Below are positions 10,738-20,650 of a stretch of DNA of 64,000 nucleotides, in pieces (within the stretch, counting starts at the first letter, position 1; every line of letters begins with the position of its first letter). The stretch lies in NCBI GenBank assembly GCA_010093685.1, contig MU006223.1, forward strand, positions 330,228 through 394,227. The letters run 5' to 3'. The notes under the pieces are model-generated. The model was not told where the DNA came from and did no database searches. It was given only the letters and a program-made list of their open reading frames with translations. The position numbers and the translations under genes were made by a program. The stretch comes from Ophiobolus disseminans. Lineage: Eukaryota; Ascomycota; Dothideomycetes; Pleosporales; Phaeosphaeriaceae.

Positions 10738-11818
10738 TAGCAAACCTGGTAACGATGCCCTGTTGGTCAATTATCTCTTTGAGAACGATGTATCTATGTG
10801 ATTTAAAGTGCGGTTTATGGTTGGATCTATGCGCAGATTAGCGCCGGGTTGGAGGTATGACATGACTTCCAGGGGAAGTGACCTCGTATATTGATCAGTA
10901 TATAAGACCAAAATGTTGCTCCACTGAGTCATGATGGGTGACGTATCCACCACATAGTATGACGACCTTGGAATGGTTCGCTCACGAGGTGACTCACGAT
11001 CACTAAGCTTGAAGAACTCTACTATCTCACACAGGGCTTTTAAGAACTGGAGGGAAATATGATAGCAGGCCAATTCCACAGTTTGGCTTGTCGATCTAAA
11101 TTGGCCGGGTATAAGTGAGCCACTCTCCACTGAAGATGTTATCACCGTCAAGCTTGAGAGTACGAATTATGAATACTGCTGATGTCAGTACGAAGGCGCT
11201 CCTAATTGGTGATGCACCGAGGAGCTGACATGCAACTATATATCATGTTTATCTTATAGTATATAGGCTTGTCTACCTTTGTATCCTTATGAAGACATAT
11301 TAACTCTTTGATAGTATAGCGAGGAAATACAAGATTTCTTTTAGAATCCTGTCAGGTAAGATCTAAGCATCTGGTAGTGCATTACCAAATACGAGCTCTT
11401 TCGTAATTCAGAAGCAGGCTTGCATGGCATGAATATATGGGCGTCGAGAGAAGAAAAATCGGTGCTGGGAGCTTGTATGAGTATGCTTGCAGATATGTAC
11501 GAGTTGATGGCACGATTGGATGGGTGTAGAAGTATTGAGCAGAGGTAGTAAAATTTTAGATGGAGTGCTATCGGATAGTTTGGTCTAGGATCTTCACTAG
11601 TAGCACGTGAATCAAAATGTCTGGATTTATTGCATGCTACCTAGGTAAGCTGGGAACACAAGAACTGTGTCATTACCTTCGCCAGAGCTTCAAGCTAATT
11701 ACCCTCATCGCCGCTCGTTGAAGTCTCCCCTACATCTTCTGAGCTGGATACGACTCTCTTTCCAACGTGAAAGTCCTCGCACCCAGCGGTTTTCTGTTCA
11801 TGATGTTCTAACCGACGC
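10738..11818. other. Intergenic, no gene supported
   Basis: An A+T-richer stretch between convergent small genes. A minus-strand frame at 10771-11151 lacks an ATG and a supported upstream exon, so it is not called. I see no repeat. Confidence 0.45.
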
Positions 11819-12359
11819 TTAAGATGAGCAAGCATGTATTTGAAAGCAGCAAGCAGCGAAGTTTCCATGGGGCCCTGAGCCTAATTCTCGCAGTTTGGCA
11901 GAAGCAGTAATCAAAATCTCCTGATTCACAATGAACCTTGAGTATCTGACACCATCAATTGTTATCGGGACAGTCTCATTGTCTACACCCGATGAGTTGC
12001 TGGCGTCCTCAACATCAGGCTCCATGACCCAGATCCTGAATTTCGCGTCCCTGACGTTAACCTGTGTCAAGCCTTCAAACTTTCTCTTTCCTTTCTCTAC
12101 CAAGAGACCTGAGTGTGTCAGTAGTTGTACACTAACAACGGTTCACGCATATACTTAGGATTTTTCCTTGAATATCGCTAATTTCAGGCTTATCGCATTG
12201 TGCTCGCACTTGCGACTCGACAAGCCACTCCCCGAGTCTATAATCTACTTCTTCTGTATCATTGATATTGTTACGGTGGTACTCGTCATATTCATTGACC
12301 TGATGATTGTTGTCTGAGACGTCTTCTTCATTCATCTTACCCGAATCTTCAATCCTCAT
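11819..12359 (-). CDS. Small acidic hypothetical protein
   Basis: Two exons, 12155-12359 and 11819-12108, give 164 residues. The 46-bp intron has a GTATAT donor, an exact CTACTGAC branch and a CAG acceptor, with phase preserved (A|GT). The N-terminal 65 residues are very rich in Asp, Glu and Asn. The middle reads KRKFEGLTQVNVRDAKFRIW and VPITIDGVRYSRFIVNQ, a beta-rich-looking segment. The C-terminus contains two neighbouring Cys. I recognise no family. The strong splice signals and matching phase are the main evidence that it is real. It lies next to the 8-bp minisatellite, about 0.2 kb beyond its start codon. Confidence 0.55.
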
Positions 12360-12556
12360 GTCTTAATTTGCACAGAAAGGTGTAGTGAAATATGTCTAGG
12401 CTATGCAGAGTGTTGGAGATGTATCTAGGTAGATTTGCTGTGCGGAGACCTCAAGTCCCTCTTATAGCGAGGGTATTCTAAATTGCGTGACATTTCATGC
12501 TTGTGTTATGATGTGCGTCAACCACGATGACTCCTGAGGTCGATGCGGGTATCACC
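12360..12556. promoter_or_regulatory. Upstream region of the acidic-protein gene
   Basis: 197 bp between the start codon at 12359 and the minisatellite. I see no clear TATA element. The tandem array begins where this ends, so array length could affect promoter spacing (inference). Confidence 0.3.
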
Positions 12557-12668
12557 ATGTGAGTATGTGAGTATGTGAGTATGTGAGTATGTGAGTATGT
12601 GAGTATGTGAGTATGTGAGTATGTGAGTATGTGAGTATGTGAGTATGTGAGTATGTGAATATGTGAGT
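12557..12668. repeat. 8-bp minisatellite, 14 copies of ATGTGAGT
   Basis: Fourteen head-to-tail 8-mers run without interruption. All are identical except copy 13 (12653-12660), which has a G-to-A change giving ATGTGAAT. The unit is not a multiple of three and no gene overlaps it. Near-perfect copies point to recent slippage or unequal exchange, so length variation between strains is expected. Confidence 0.97.
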
Positions 12669-14692
12669 GGCGTACGAAACACAGGACATGGCTAATGTGA
12701 CGAATTGAATAGTCAGGCGTAGTTGAGTGAAATTACAACGCGAAGAAAATAATCTGCGTCGTGGGTATGCTTCCTACGTTGTACGAGACAAGATTGTTGG
12801 GTTGGCTTTCTAAGGTTATCTTGGCAGGTGCCAATCGGCATCTGCCCCGGCATCTCTGCTTTTTCCATCACCCTAATCCATTGTTTCAATCAACACATCA
12901 CATTGGCCCAGGCGAGTCTGAGCCTTGACAGCAACGCTATGCTCCTCTTCATGACGTTCGCAGCATTGCCATTCGGCGCTACCGGCATGCCTCCCTAAGA
13001 AATGCAGGGAGCAGGAACAACGAGATCTCGCACGTCTGCATAGCTCAGCATGAATCCAAGAAGCTCAAACTGTGGTAGCGATGCGGCGAGGTCGGCGACA
13101 TGCTGGGCGCTTCAAACCCATTGCCCTCCACGACTCCCTCATTTCGCGTTTTGAGTGGACCGGGAACCCGGAGTTTAGCAACCACGACTCCGCGTCGCGA
13201 AGAAGACTAGTCATTGTTGGAAGAACAAGCCGCTCTATACACACTAGTCCATGAACGACCTAGCAATTTCCTAATGCCCAAGTGGCCCTACCGTTTACCT
13301 GCTCCTCACCGATGGGAACATCTGAGGAGGAACAACGCTACTAACTCGCTACCGCCGCAAAGGATACTTTCAAAGACATCCCTCGCGCAAAGAGCCGCAA
13401 AGGGTAGAGCGAATATCATCTTGTAAGGGGTTGAACCTTAAAAAAGAAATAGGCACGACTACATGCACCAAGCCACTGGGCCAAAAGGCAGGCACAAGTT
13501 GAATCAACGGTGTTCAACTTGCGTAGTCGATATTTATGCAGCATGAAGACATGTGAGGCGTGACTGCGCCGCTCTCAAACCCACTAGTGGGTCCTACATG
13601 GGTCTAGCCCATCACACATCTCACGCCTTATTCAGATAGCAAATGCGGTACGGTGTTTATGCTATGTACACATTCGCCTAGATTAAAAGACGTTTGAGGA
13701 ATAACCCAATCTTTAACTGCTGTACTGCCTGAAACATGAATATTGTCTCTATAACGTTAGACACACGTGATTTTTTTTTTTATGTAGACTAGGATGTAGC
13801 CATGTAACCGCGCCTCTAACGTACATCTAAACGAGCTATTGGTGGGCAGAATCACATCCGGCACTTTCTCTTCTAGAAATGTGCATGAATCCTCCTCGGT
13901 AGTCAATCCATGATGTGCCTATTGACCGAACCTTTCGGCGACTTCATGTCATCTGCTATGAGCTGGGGCAGCGTACGAACAAAGAAGAAAAAAGCACCCG
14001 ATTCTTGAGCATTCAGCTACGGGGCATTCAAGGAATGTTTCATTGCCCTCCAATCCGCACTCGGGGAAGCACTTCGCGCTGCCATGGTCTGCAGCCCAAC
14101 CACGGTACGCTACGCAAGCTGCTACTCCTTCGTGACACACCTGCATTTCGCTTACCCCTGTCGGCCCGGCACTCCGGACTTTAGTGATCCTGGTGGCGTT
14201 TGACAGGTTAGCCAGACTGGAGATCCCTCGCGGGCATTGTTTGATTGATCGAAAATCTTTCAACGTATGCTTGTTGGCGGCCAGTAGCCTTAAGGCTTTG
14301 AGAACCTGCATATACGAGGCTTGGGTGTTCGCTTTCCCCACGTTGAACATCTTGGACTGAACATTCAGGCATGCGGTCGCAGGAAACTGGCCGTGATAAG
14401 AAAGCCGCGGAGGGTAGCGGTCGGCAAGGTTGTTGTGCTTTGAGTGATGGTACGTTGAAGAGGGCTGGTCACAATGGAGCAAATAGTAGGTGTCACGGAG
14501 TCAACTTTTGAGCGACTGGCTGAGTTCTATAGCGAATGAATTCATCGAAATAGTCTATTAAAATCTTCATCCATATCGTCGCAGTGACAACAGGTACACA
14601 GACTTCCCCAACGCCATTTATAAATCAAACCCATGACATGACCGAAATGTTCGACCCGCGCACCATCGGACGGGATGGCAAGGTGATTGAGC
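12669..14692. other. Gene-poor stretch, no gene supported
   Basis: About 2 kb with only short overlapping frames. The longest (minus 13949-14482; plus 13915-14184) overlap each other, and the minus one lacks an ATG. A run of about 11 T occurs near 13770. There are no family motifs and no convincing intron-joined gene. Confidence 0.45.
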
Positions 14693-15793
14693 TCAGAGCT
14701 TAGCCCTCGCTCGCATCTTCCTCTGGTGCTCTATAAGCGTCAGCTTCAGCTTCTTGATCAACTTCTTCTCCTTTGGTCCCAATATTGCCTTCAACTGTTC
14801 CAATTGCATCTTCTCATTCGTCCCAGAGCGGCCACCCCGTTCGAGATGCGTCCAATAATGGTAGCGAAGATTGTCACCTCGAGAGAAAAACCTGCAGCAG
14901 GAAGGCACCTTGCATCCATAAAGTTTTTCCACACTGTGAACGGAGTTCACGTGGCGGCGTAAGTGCTCAGGGCGAGCAAAGCGAGTCCCGCAAACATGAC
15001 CATCGGCTTTGTTTCCAATAGGAATGGGACAAGCGTACAGGCGTTGCTCAGGAGTCGTGATGAGATTAGCGCGATTTGGCCATTTCCCGAGCTTCAGGAC
15101 GACTCCCCTGGGGGGCCCTTCATCCTTCGAGTTCGAGGTTGAACACGAGCTTTCTCGACCGGTGTCCCTAGAACCGTCGTGCTCTGATCCAGAGTTGTCG
15201 CTATCTGAATCACTGCCGTTGCTACTGCTGCTTTCCGTGTCCCACGATCTGAAAAGTGCGGAATCGGAAGCCCGGCGAACTGTAGAGCCGACGAGTGAAG
15301 ACTGTACGAATGGCGACATCGCATTCGTCTGATATGGCCGACCGTAATTATCCATGAAAGGAAGAGACTGACTTCCATAACTGCTTCTGACCCACACAGG
15401 AAGAGGCTGCTGCTGGGCAAGAGCATCAGCTCCAGCGAACTGTTGTGGCCAGTTGTGCTGGAAGTCGTCGATGTAAGACGGATCTCTGCTTACAAAATTT
15501 CTAGGGAGTAGCTGTGGTTGGCTCGTTTGATGGTACATCGTAGTATGATCAATATACGGCGGTGTCGAAAGGGACTCTGAACCGCTGAAGGACGAGCTTC
15601 TCGGCAGTGCGGTGGGAACTTCGAGCAGCCAGGGACGGAAAGCAAGATCCGCAGTTTGTAACGCAGGCGAGTGATTGTACGCATCGGCTTCACTCACGCT
15701 AGTAGCCTCGTGGCTAGGCATGAGGGCGCCATAGTCGGCATGCCATTCGGAGGGATATCCGGAAGATGTAGCAGAAACTATAGAGTGCAGCAT
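14693..15793 (-). CDS. C2H2 zinc-finger transcription factor
   Basis: A single exon of 366 residues with an ATG at 15793. The N-terminal ~240 residues are disordered, Ser/Gln/Pro-rich, with an Asp/Ser acidic run (SSSSNGSDSDSDNSGSEHDG) that may act in activation. Two zinc fingers sit at residues ~255-286 (C-x12-C-x12-H-x4-H, an unusually long Cys-Cys spacing) and ~294-316 (C-x4-C-x12-H-x3-H). They are joined by a VEKLYG linker. A basic tail (KKLIKKLKL, HQRKMRARAK) follows and may serve as a nuclear signal. Fungal proteins of this design are sequence-specific regulators, but the sequence does not identify the pathway. It stands alone at the edge of the repeat island. Confidence 0.88.
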   Translation of the reverse strand: MLHSIVSATSSGYPSEWHADYGALMPSHEATSVSEADAYNHSPALQTADLAFRPWLLEVPTALPRSSSFSGSESLSTPPYIDHTTMYHQTSQPQLLPRNFVSRDPSYIDDFQHNWPQQFAGADALAQQQPLPVWVRSSYGSQSLPFMDNYGRPYQTNAMSPFVQSSLVGSTVRRASDSALFRSWDTESSSSNGSDSDSDNSGSEHDGSRDTGRESSCSTSNSKDEGPPRGVVLKLGKWPNRANLITTPEQRLYACPIPIGNKADGHVCGTRFARPEHLRRHVNSVHSVEKLYGCKVPSCCRFFSRGDNLRYHYWTHLERGGRSGTNEKMQLEQLKAILGPKEKKLIKKLKLTLIEHQRKMRARAKL

Positions 15794-16740
15794 ATTGGCA
15801 AAGGGGATCCTCGCAACTACGTTCAGTGTGATTCAAGAGCTGACGGGACTGTTAGAGCTGTCGGAGGCATGTACTAGGTTCGCACATACATGTAGTAGGG
15901 GATATGTTATCCCGAATGAGAAGGTACGCCGATGGAGCCGCAAAAATACTCGTTGGCGATGAGGAATACTGCTGCAGGCTGAGATCGATCCTGTCACAAG
16001 AACGGGCAGGATAGATTTAATATACGAACCTACCTGTATGGGTGCGAGCAACCGGCTGTCTTAGTCGCGACCTGAAAGAATGACAGTACGGCGACAGATC
16101 CAGCAGACTGGTACCTAGCCTCCACCTTCACATAGCGTGCAATCGGCACGCCAACTCACCTGAGACGTGCACAGCCTGACCATACTTAGCACCCGCAACA
16201 ATGAAAATGGAGCGGCTCAACCAAGCAGGGGTGTAGAATGTCGTTTCGCGGCGTAGGGCATTTGAGTGGCTGTCGTGAGTCGAGACTGAGTTGGACTTTG
16301 GGTCTCTGTAGGGACACGCTGATTTGTTACAACTCTCAGTTCAAGTATGCATAGCTTATGTCTCTTGCCTGCTGAAAAGGCATGGCCATTGTCCTCTTGC
16401 TGCGTCCAAGCTCAGAACGCATAGTTTCCAGCTTTTGCTGTCATGGCCTACTTAGGACAAGGCAGCTGTCCGCCGACGCCCTGTGATGAAAGACGGTCCC
16501 GCATTGCTATTCGTAAATGTGAACAACTAGGGTCTCTATGCAAGTGTGGAACGATTGCTTCACTATCTCGTTTTTGGGCGTTCGGAAACCACCCACCTCT
16601 TCAGCGGCCAGGCTGATAGTAATCGACACCGATGGACAGGACAGCGGCACGCTAGCGAGTGATGAGGGTGGAGACGCGACAAGCGCGGTACCGTATACAC
16701 GCTCTTATGTTTCATAATTAGTTGGACACAAGCATGGGCC
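15794..16740. other. Intergenic, upstream of the zinc-finger gene
   Basis: Normal-composition DNA holding the promoter of the zinc-finger gene. No credible coding frame or repeat is seen before the A+T-rich island begins near 16,740. Confidence 0.45.
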
Positions 16741-16899
16741 CTTAGCACTATTATAAGGTGCAACTACTTATACTTTTTTAATTACTATAACGCTAATATT
16801 GAATTAGATTGAGACTTTTTTTGCTAGAACTATATACTAGTACTCTATATAATATATGCTAACTTATAAAGTTAATCGATATACTTATTAATAGGTGAA

Positions 16900-16939
16900 G
16901 GCTATCCGGCACATACAAAACGGCTATTCGGCACACACA
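16900..16939. repeat. 22-bp-period direct repeat with GGCTAT(C/T)CGGCACA
   Basis: Two 18-bp copies at 16900-16917 and 16922-16939 differ at two C/T positions. They lie just outside the left arm of the inverted-repeat element. Confidence 0.7.
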
Positions 16940-16944
16940 TACGA

Positions 16945-17207
16945 TAACTTAGCCAAAGCTTAACATTATTTAGAAATTTTGAAGTTTCGAAAAGCTAGAG
17001 TATAGATCTTAAAATCTCGTAAACATTCTATTATTATAACTCTAACAAGTAAAAGGTTATTAAGAGGGAAGTCTTTAGCATTCCCACTTAATAATTATTT
17101 AGTCATTAGAGATAAAATAATAAAATATTAGCGGCGATGTTTAGTCTATAGTATAGGTTTTCAGATCCACAAGAATTTCTAAATAATGTTAAGTTCTGGC
17201 TAAGTTA
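16945..17207. mobile_element. MITE-like element with 34-bp terminal inverted repeats
   Basis: The arms at 16945-16978 and 17174-17207 are inverted copies beginning TAACTTAGCC and ending GGCTAAGTTA. They differ at only two positions, both C/T transitions. The element is 263 bp, A+T-rich and non-coding, and starts and ends with TA. This is the form expected of a small non-autonomous Tc1/mariner-type element with a TA target duplication. The superfamily assignment is inference. Confidence 0.72.
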
Positions 17208-17251
17208 GAGAGGCGGGAAGAGAGAGAGAGAGATAAAATCGACTTCTATAA

Positions 17252-17350
17252 CTGCTAAGAGTCTTAGCGCTCCATCTAGTGTATATAGAGATCACTCTAC
17301 TTATCTGATAGCGCTTTGCGCTCCTACTCGAGCAGCTCCTTTTACAGTTA
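17252..17350 (+). repeat. Direct repeat copy A (~99 bp)
   Basis: It matches copy B at 18511-18612. The shared core includes GCGCTCCATCT, GTGTATATAGAGA, CACTCTAC, TAGCGCTTTGCGCT and CTACTCGAGCAG. Copy A lacks an 8-bp segment found in B after CACTCTAC. Most substitutions are transitions. Confidence 0.85.
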
Positions 17351-18510
17351 TAAGCCTAGCGTTTCTTACTGCACCTACGTCTACGCGTAGGAGCTGTTCA
17401 GCAATAAGGCTGCTGCTCGTTTAGTCATATCCTTCACCTTTACCTCCACTAACGCTGCGCCGTCGTTCTAAGGGCTCTTAGAGTCGCCACATCGTGAGGC
17501 GTCGTCCGACAAGCTCTCTCGTCAGCGACGACGCCTACCTCGTCCAATAAGCTCTCTTGTGAGCGACGACGCCTACTGCACTCGCTCCTAGAGTCGCCAT
17601 TGCAGCGGAAGCGCACCTGGGTAGTACAATAATCAGAGATTTCACGCCAAGCGTCACACGAGGTCACACATGGCTCAAGAGGAGGATTAACATTGAAGGA
17701 CGGCAGGCGCTCCGCCTAAGGCCTGCTGCAGAGCCATCCCGACGCTTATAAGAGCTCAGGGGTGGCATGAAGTCTACCTCGCCGTCGCTCGCGAGAGCGC
17801 GGCAGCCGAGGCTCAGTGAGCTCGGGGGTGGCATTGCACGGCTCCTAAAGCTCAGGACGCTATGGGGTGTACTTACCGTTGCTCAGAGAGCTCGGGGGTG
17901 TACCGCCTATGCTCACTACCTCGCCGTCGCTCATGAGAGCTTATGGTGGCATGGAAAGCCCACCTGAGGTGGCATTGAACGGCTTCTGACGTCAGGAGCT
18001 ATAAGGTACACCGGGCCCAACGCTCATGAGAGCTTGGCCGCCAGCTTAGAGAGGCCGGGGACGTGCTGGCCCACGCTCATCTGCGAGAGTGTGGAGAACC
18101 TCAGAGAGGAGGACGATCATGGCAGCCCCCGGGGCACCGGGAGGATAGGCTGGCTTGAGCGTTCGGGTGCGCCGTAAGGAGCCCACATACGGCACGAGTC
18201 GTACAGGTTGACGGTGGCCTGGCCATGAGGCAAAAGAGCCGACAGAGAGCGCGACAGGAGCTCCTCATCCATGAGCATGTGCTCCATCACATGTGCGCGC
18301 AGCAGCCACGAGGCTCTGCGGCGCCTTTCCTTTGTTACCAGGGCGCGCGCGGCTGTCAAGGGACGCTGCGGCGCTCATCCCATCTCGTTTTGTGATTTAT
18401 CTGTCAGCGCGGTCGTCAGAGACGACGCAACGCTCTTATCTCATGTACTATACGTTGGACGCGCGCAGCCCTCATATGGGGAGGGGGGGTGTTGCGCGTA
18501 TGAGAGGTGG
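17351..18510. repeat. G+C-rich, internally repeated core between the direct repeats
   Basis: About 1.16 kb. It contains a 38-bp tandem duplication (17504-17541 and 17542-17579, sharing AAGCTCTC and AGCGACGACGCCTAC). It also contains a 25-bp repeat 142 bp apart (17774 and 17916; CTACCTCGCCGTCGCTC then GC or AT, then GAGAGC). Variants of GCTCGGGGGTGG, GGTGGCATTG and near-palindromic CGCTCATGAGAGC recur. The GC/AT difference between the 25-bp copies is a G-to-A and a C-to-T. Short frames exist on both strands but none shows a domain. It may be the body of a non-autonomous LTR-like (TRIM/LARD) element or an unknown family. Confidence 0.6.
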
Positions 18511-18612
18511 CTGCCAAGAGCATTGGCGCTCCATCTGGTGTATATAGAGACCACTCTACAGATAGCTTATCCAATAGCGCTTTGCGCTTCTACTCGAGCA
18601 GATTCTTTTATA
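18511..18612 (+). repeat. Direct repeat copy B (~102 bp)
   Basis: Same orientation as copy A, offset by 1,259 bp. It retains CCATCTGGTGTATATAGAGA and GCGCTTTGCGCTTCTACTCG. It could be a terminal repeat of one element or a second insertion of the same short repeat. Confidence 0.85.
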
Positions 18613-18696
18613 ATATAGTATTAGTAAAGAGTAAGTATTCTTATAGTAGTAATAGTTAATAGAATATATAAAGAGAATTAGAGTATCTACTCTCTT

Positions 18697-18721
18697 AGAA
18701 CCTAGTATAAAACTAGGTTCT
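18697..18721. repeat. Perfect 10-bp hairpin with 5-nt loop
   Basis: AGAACCTAGT, loop ATAAA, then ACTAGGTTCT. Another copy of ACTAGGTTCT follows at about 18,733. It lies in the right A+T-rich flank of the repeat island. Confidence 0.75.
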
Positions 18722-18760
18722 CTTACTCTAGACAATTCTTTACTAGGTTCTTAGCACCTA

Positions 18761-20650
18761 GGCTTGTTCTATAGGGCATAGCGCATAGGCTGATCTGGTT
18801 GAGGGGTTTTCGAGTATGGACGTTTTCACATGCGATCTTGGGCGGTCCCTCATCTGAAATACGATTGCTAAGAGGGCCTGAAAAACATGAGTGACCGTCG
18901 TCAGATTCTGAGATTTCAGCACAGCTAGGTCTTCTAGATGAGCTCAGGCTATTTTGAACCATGGAACAGCCTTAGCTATCGTATAGAAGTATGAAAGCAT
19001 CAAGATACTCACAACAAGAAGGATTGAAGTCCGTGTCCTCTTCATGAATCCATCATCACTTGGCCTGCTGACGACTTGGGGAGGAAATGATCTGAAAACT
19101 ACAGGACAAAGGTAAGTATACGAATACGAGCCACCCTCCAAGTAAGAGGGTTAAAACAAGCGAGGTCTCTACCGCACCCAGGTCTTCGTATTGAAACAAA
19201 CGGTCTCACCATCTCGATCGATTGCTAGAGATTCCGATTCGATTGAGAGATCATCTCACACGATTCCAGATCGATACGATTAACCCCATCGCAGTCTCTT
19301 GCATTTCATCTCATGTCCCTTGGCCAGACGTGGTGGGTGTCTCTCACCGTTTGCGTCAACGCCCATCAGCCCATACTTGCAGATCCCGGGGCTCCGGGGA
19401 GCTGCAATGCAACACCAGAACCGTTGCCGAACGTGCTTGCTCGTCAGCCATCGTACCTGCATCTCGGTATATGACTGGTAGGACAATATTGCCGATGGCC
19501 TTCGCCGCAGTGACGCAGGGCTACGCGCCTAGACGCGGAGTGTCTGCAACGGGCTGGTCACACCCGTCGGATGGCGATGCCGCGGTATGCATGCAATTCT
19601 GTCTCGTGGTGGCTGTGATTGGAGGCGTGGGCTGCTAACTTTAGTCACTGCCCTACGTGTATGGCTCCAGTTGCGTATTTCTCACTGTGTTTCGAGCCCT
19701 TTGTTTCCCCAGCTCCTGTCACGCCCAGTATAAACCAACCTACGGTCCGTGCAGACGTTGAGGTTTTGGGGCCTCACTTCCCAAGTATAGCTCGAGCGAG
19801 CGAGCGAGCAGCGAGTTTGCTGATTGGTCAACCGGACTATTGGGTTGTGTTGGGACCTGAACGCGGGGGAGACCTGCTGAGCCGTAATTTGAAGACTGCC
19901 AAATGCTCTTACATAATTATCTGACCAGAATGATAGCATCCTACTAGAAATTTAATTCTTGTCGTCAGGAAGTTGGGGCATGATATTACTAGGATATGGG
20001 TGTTATGATTTGCGTTGGCTAGCTTCTGTATATCTCACCCGCAGGGTTGATAAGGACCGTCCAATCAGTAACTTGAGAACAGGCATGAACGTAAGGCGCC
20101 TAACGATCTCAATGTGTTTGAGTTCCAGTCGATTGCTGTGCGTTTTCTTAACGAGGAACGCCCACTTATGCCTTTTCCAACTACAGTGATGTTATCAGGT
20201 TGCGACGCTCCAATTGCAACCGTCGTTGCTACTTTCGAGCATACTGTTTGTACACCCGAGAAAAGATGTGAGCAGAGCGACTTGTGAAAGAGTAGGAGGT
20301 CCCTGGTGTCTCGATCTGAGGAGTAGTCTTCGTCTGGAGAGAAGAGTTGTTGTGTTAATCGAGCTCCAGGCATCACGATCAAGTTGAGGTACGAGCTAAT
20401 GGCAACGTCGCAGTTGTCAATAATTTTGTGTGGGGGCCGAAAGTCGAAACCGCCCCCACCACACTAATGCTTTGTGCGTGCTCCACACCACAACAATAAG
20501 CGCCCCAGACCAAGCGAGAAGGTGAGACCCCATAGCGTTGTGTGACTAGGCGCTTATGGGGCGAAATAGGGGTGAAGTACATGGCGATCCCGAGACTGCG
20601 TGAGTTTGCTCTCGCACACAACTTTTCATTCCTGTTATTCTCTTCACGCA
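18761..20650. other. Intergenic, no gene supported
   Basis: About 1.9 kb between the repeat island and the membrane-protein gene. Short frames occur on both strands (minus 18723-19141 shows a GTGAGT donor and a possible acceptor; plus 19222-19638), but none has a conserved motif. A short GAGC/CGAG tetranucleotide run lies near 19,795-19,809. Confidence 0.45.

Larger units (their letters stand above)
16741..18760. mobile_element. Repeat island: degenerate transposable-element remnants
   Basis: The flanks (about 16,741-17,260 and 18,600-18,735) are strongly A+T-rich and dense in TA steps, while the centre is G+C-rich and full of diverged internal repeats. The island contains a MITE-like element, ~100-bp direct repeats and several short tandem duplications, listed separately. 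Many differences between copies are C/T or G/A transitions, as RIP would leave. No transposase, reverse transcriptase or other enzyme motif could be read in any frame, so the class of element is unknown. Confidence 0.65.

Noticed and set aside
10771..11151. Minus-strand frame of 126 codons
   Set aside because: It starts at a non-ATG codon, and no upstream exon with a matching phase could be found.
12557..12668. CRISPR-like array
   Set aside because: The units are contiguous 8-mers without spacers, so this is a minisatellite. CRISPR is also not expected in a fungal nuclear genome.
13949..14482. Minus-strand frame of 177 codons, and the plus frame 13915-14184
   Set aside because: They overlap each other on opposite strands, the minus one lacks an ATG, and neither has motifs.
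18117..18618. Opposing frames of 80 and 115 codons inside the repeat core
   Set aside because: No transposase, reverse transcriptase or other domain signature, and the strands conflict. Kept as non-coding repeat.
18723..19141. Possible two-exon minus-strand gene at the island edge
   Set aside because: A GTGAGT donor and an acceptor exist, but the joined frame is short, lacks motifs and has no clear stop-to-start logic.
19222..19638. Plus-strand frame of 138 codons
   Set aside because: No motif, overlapping frames on the other strand, and no splice support.
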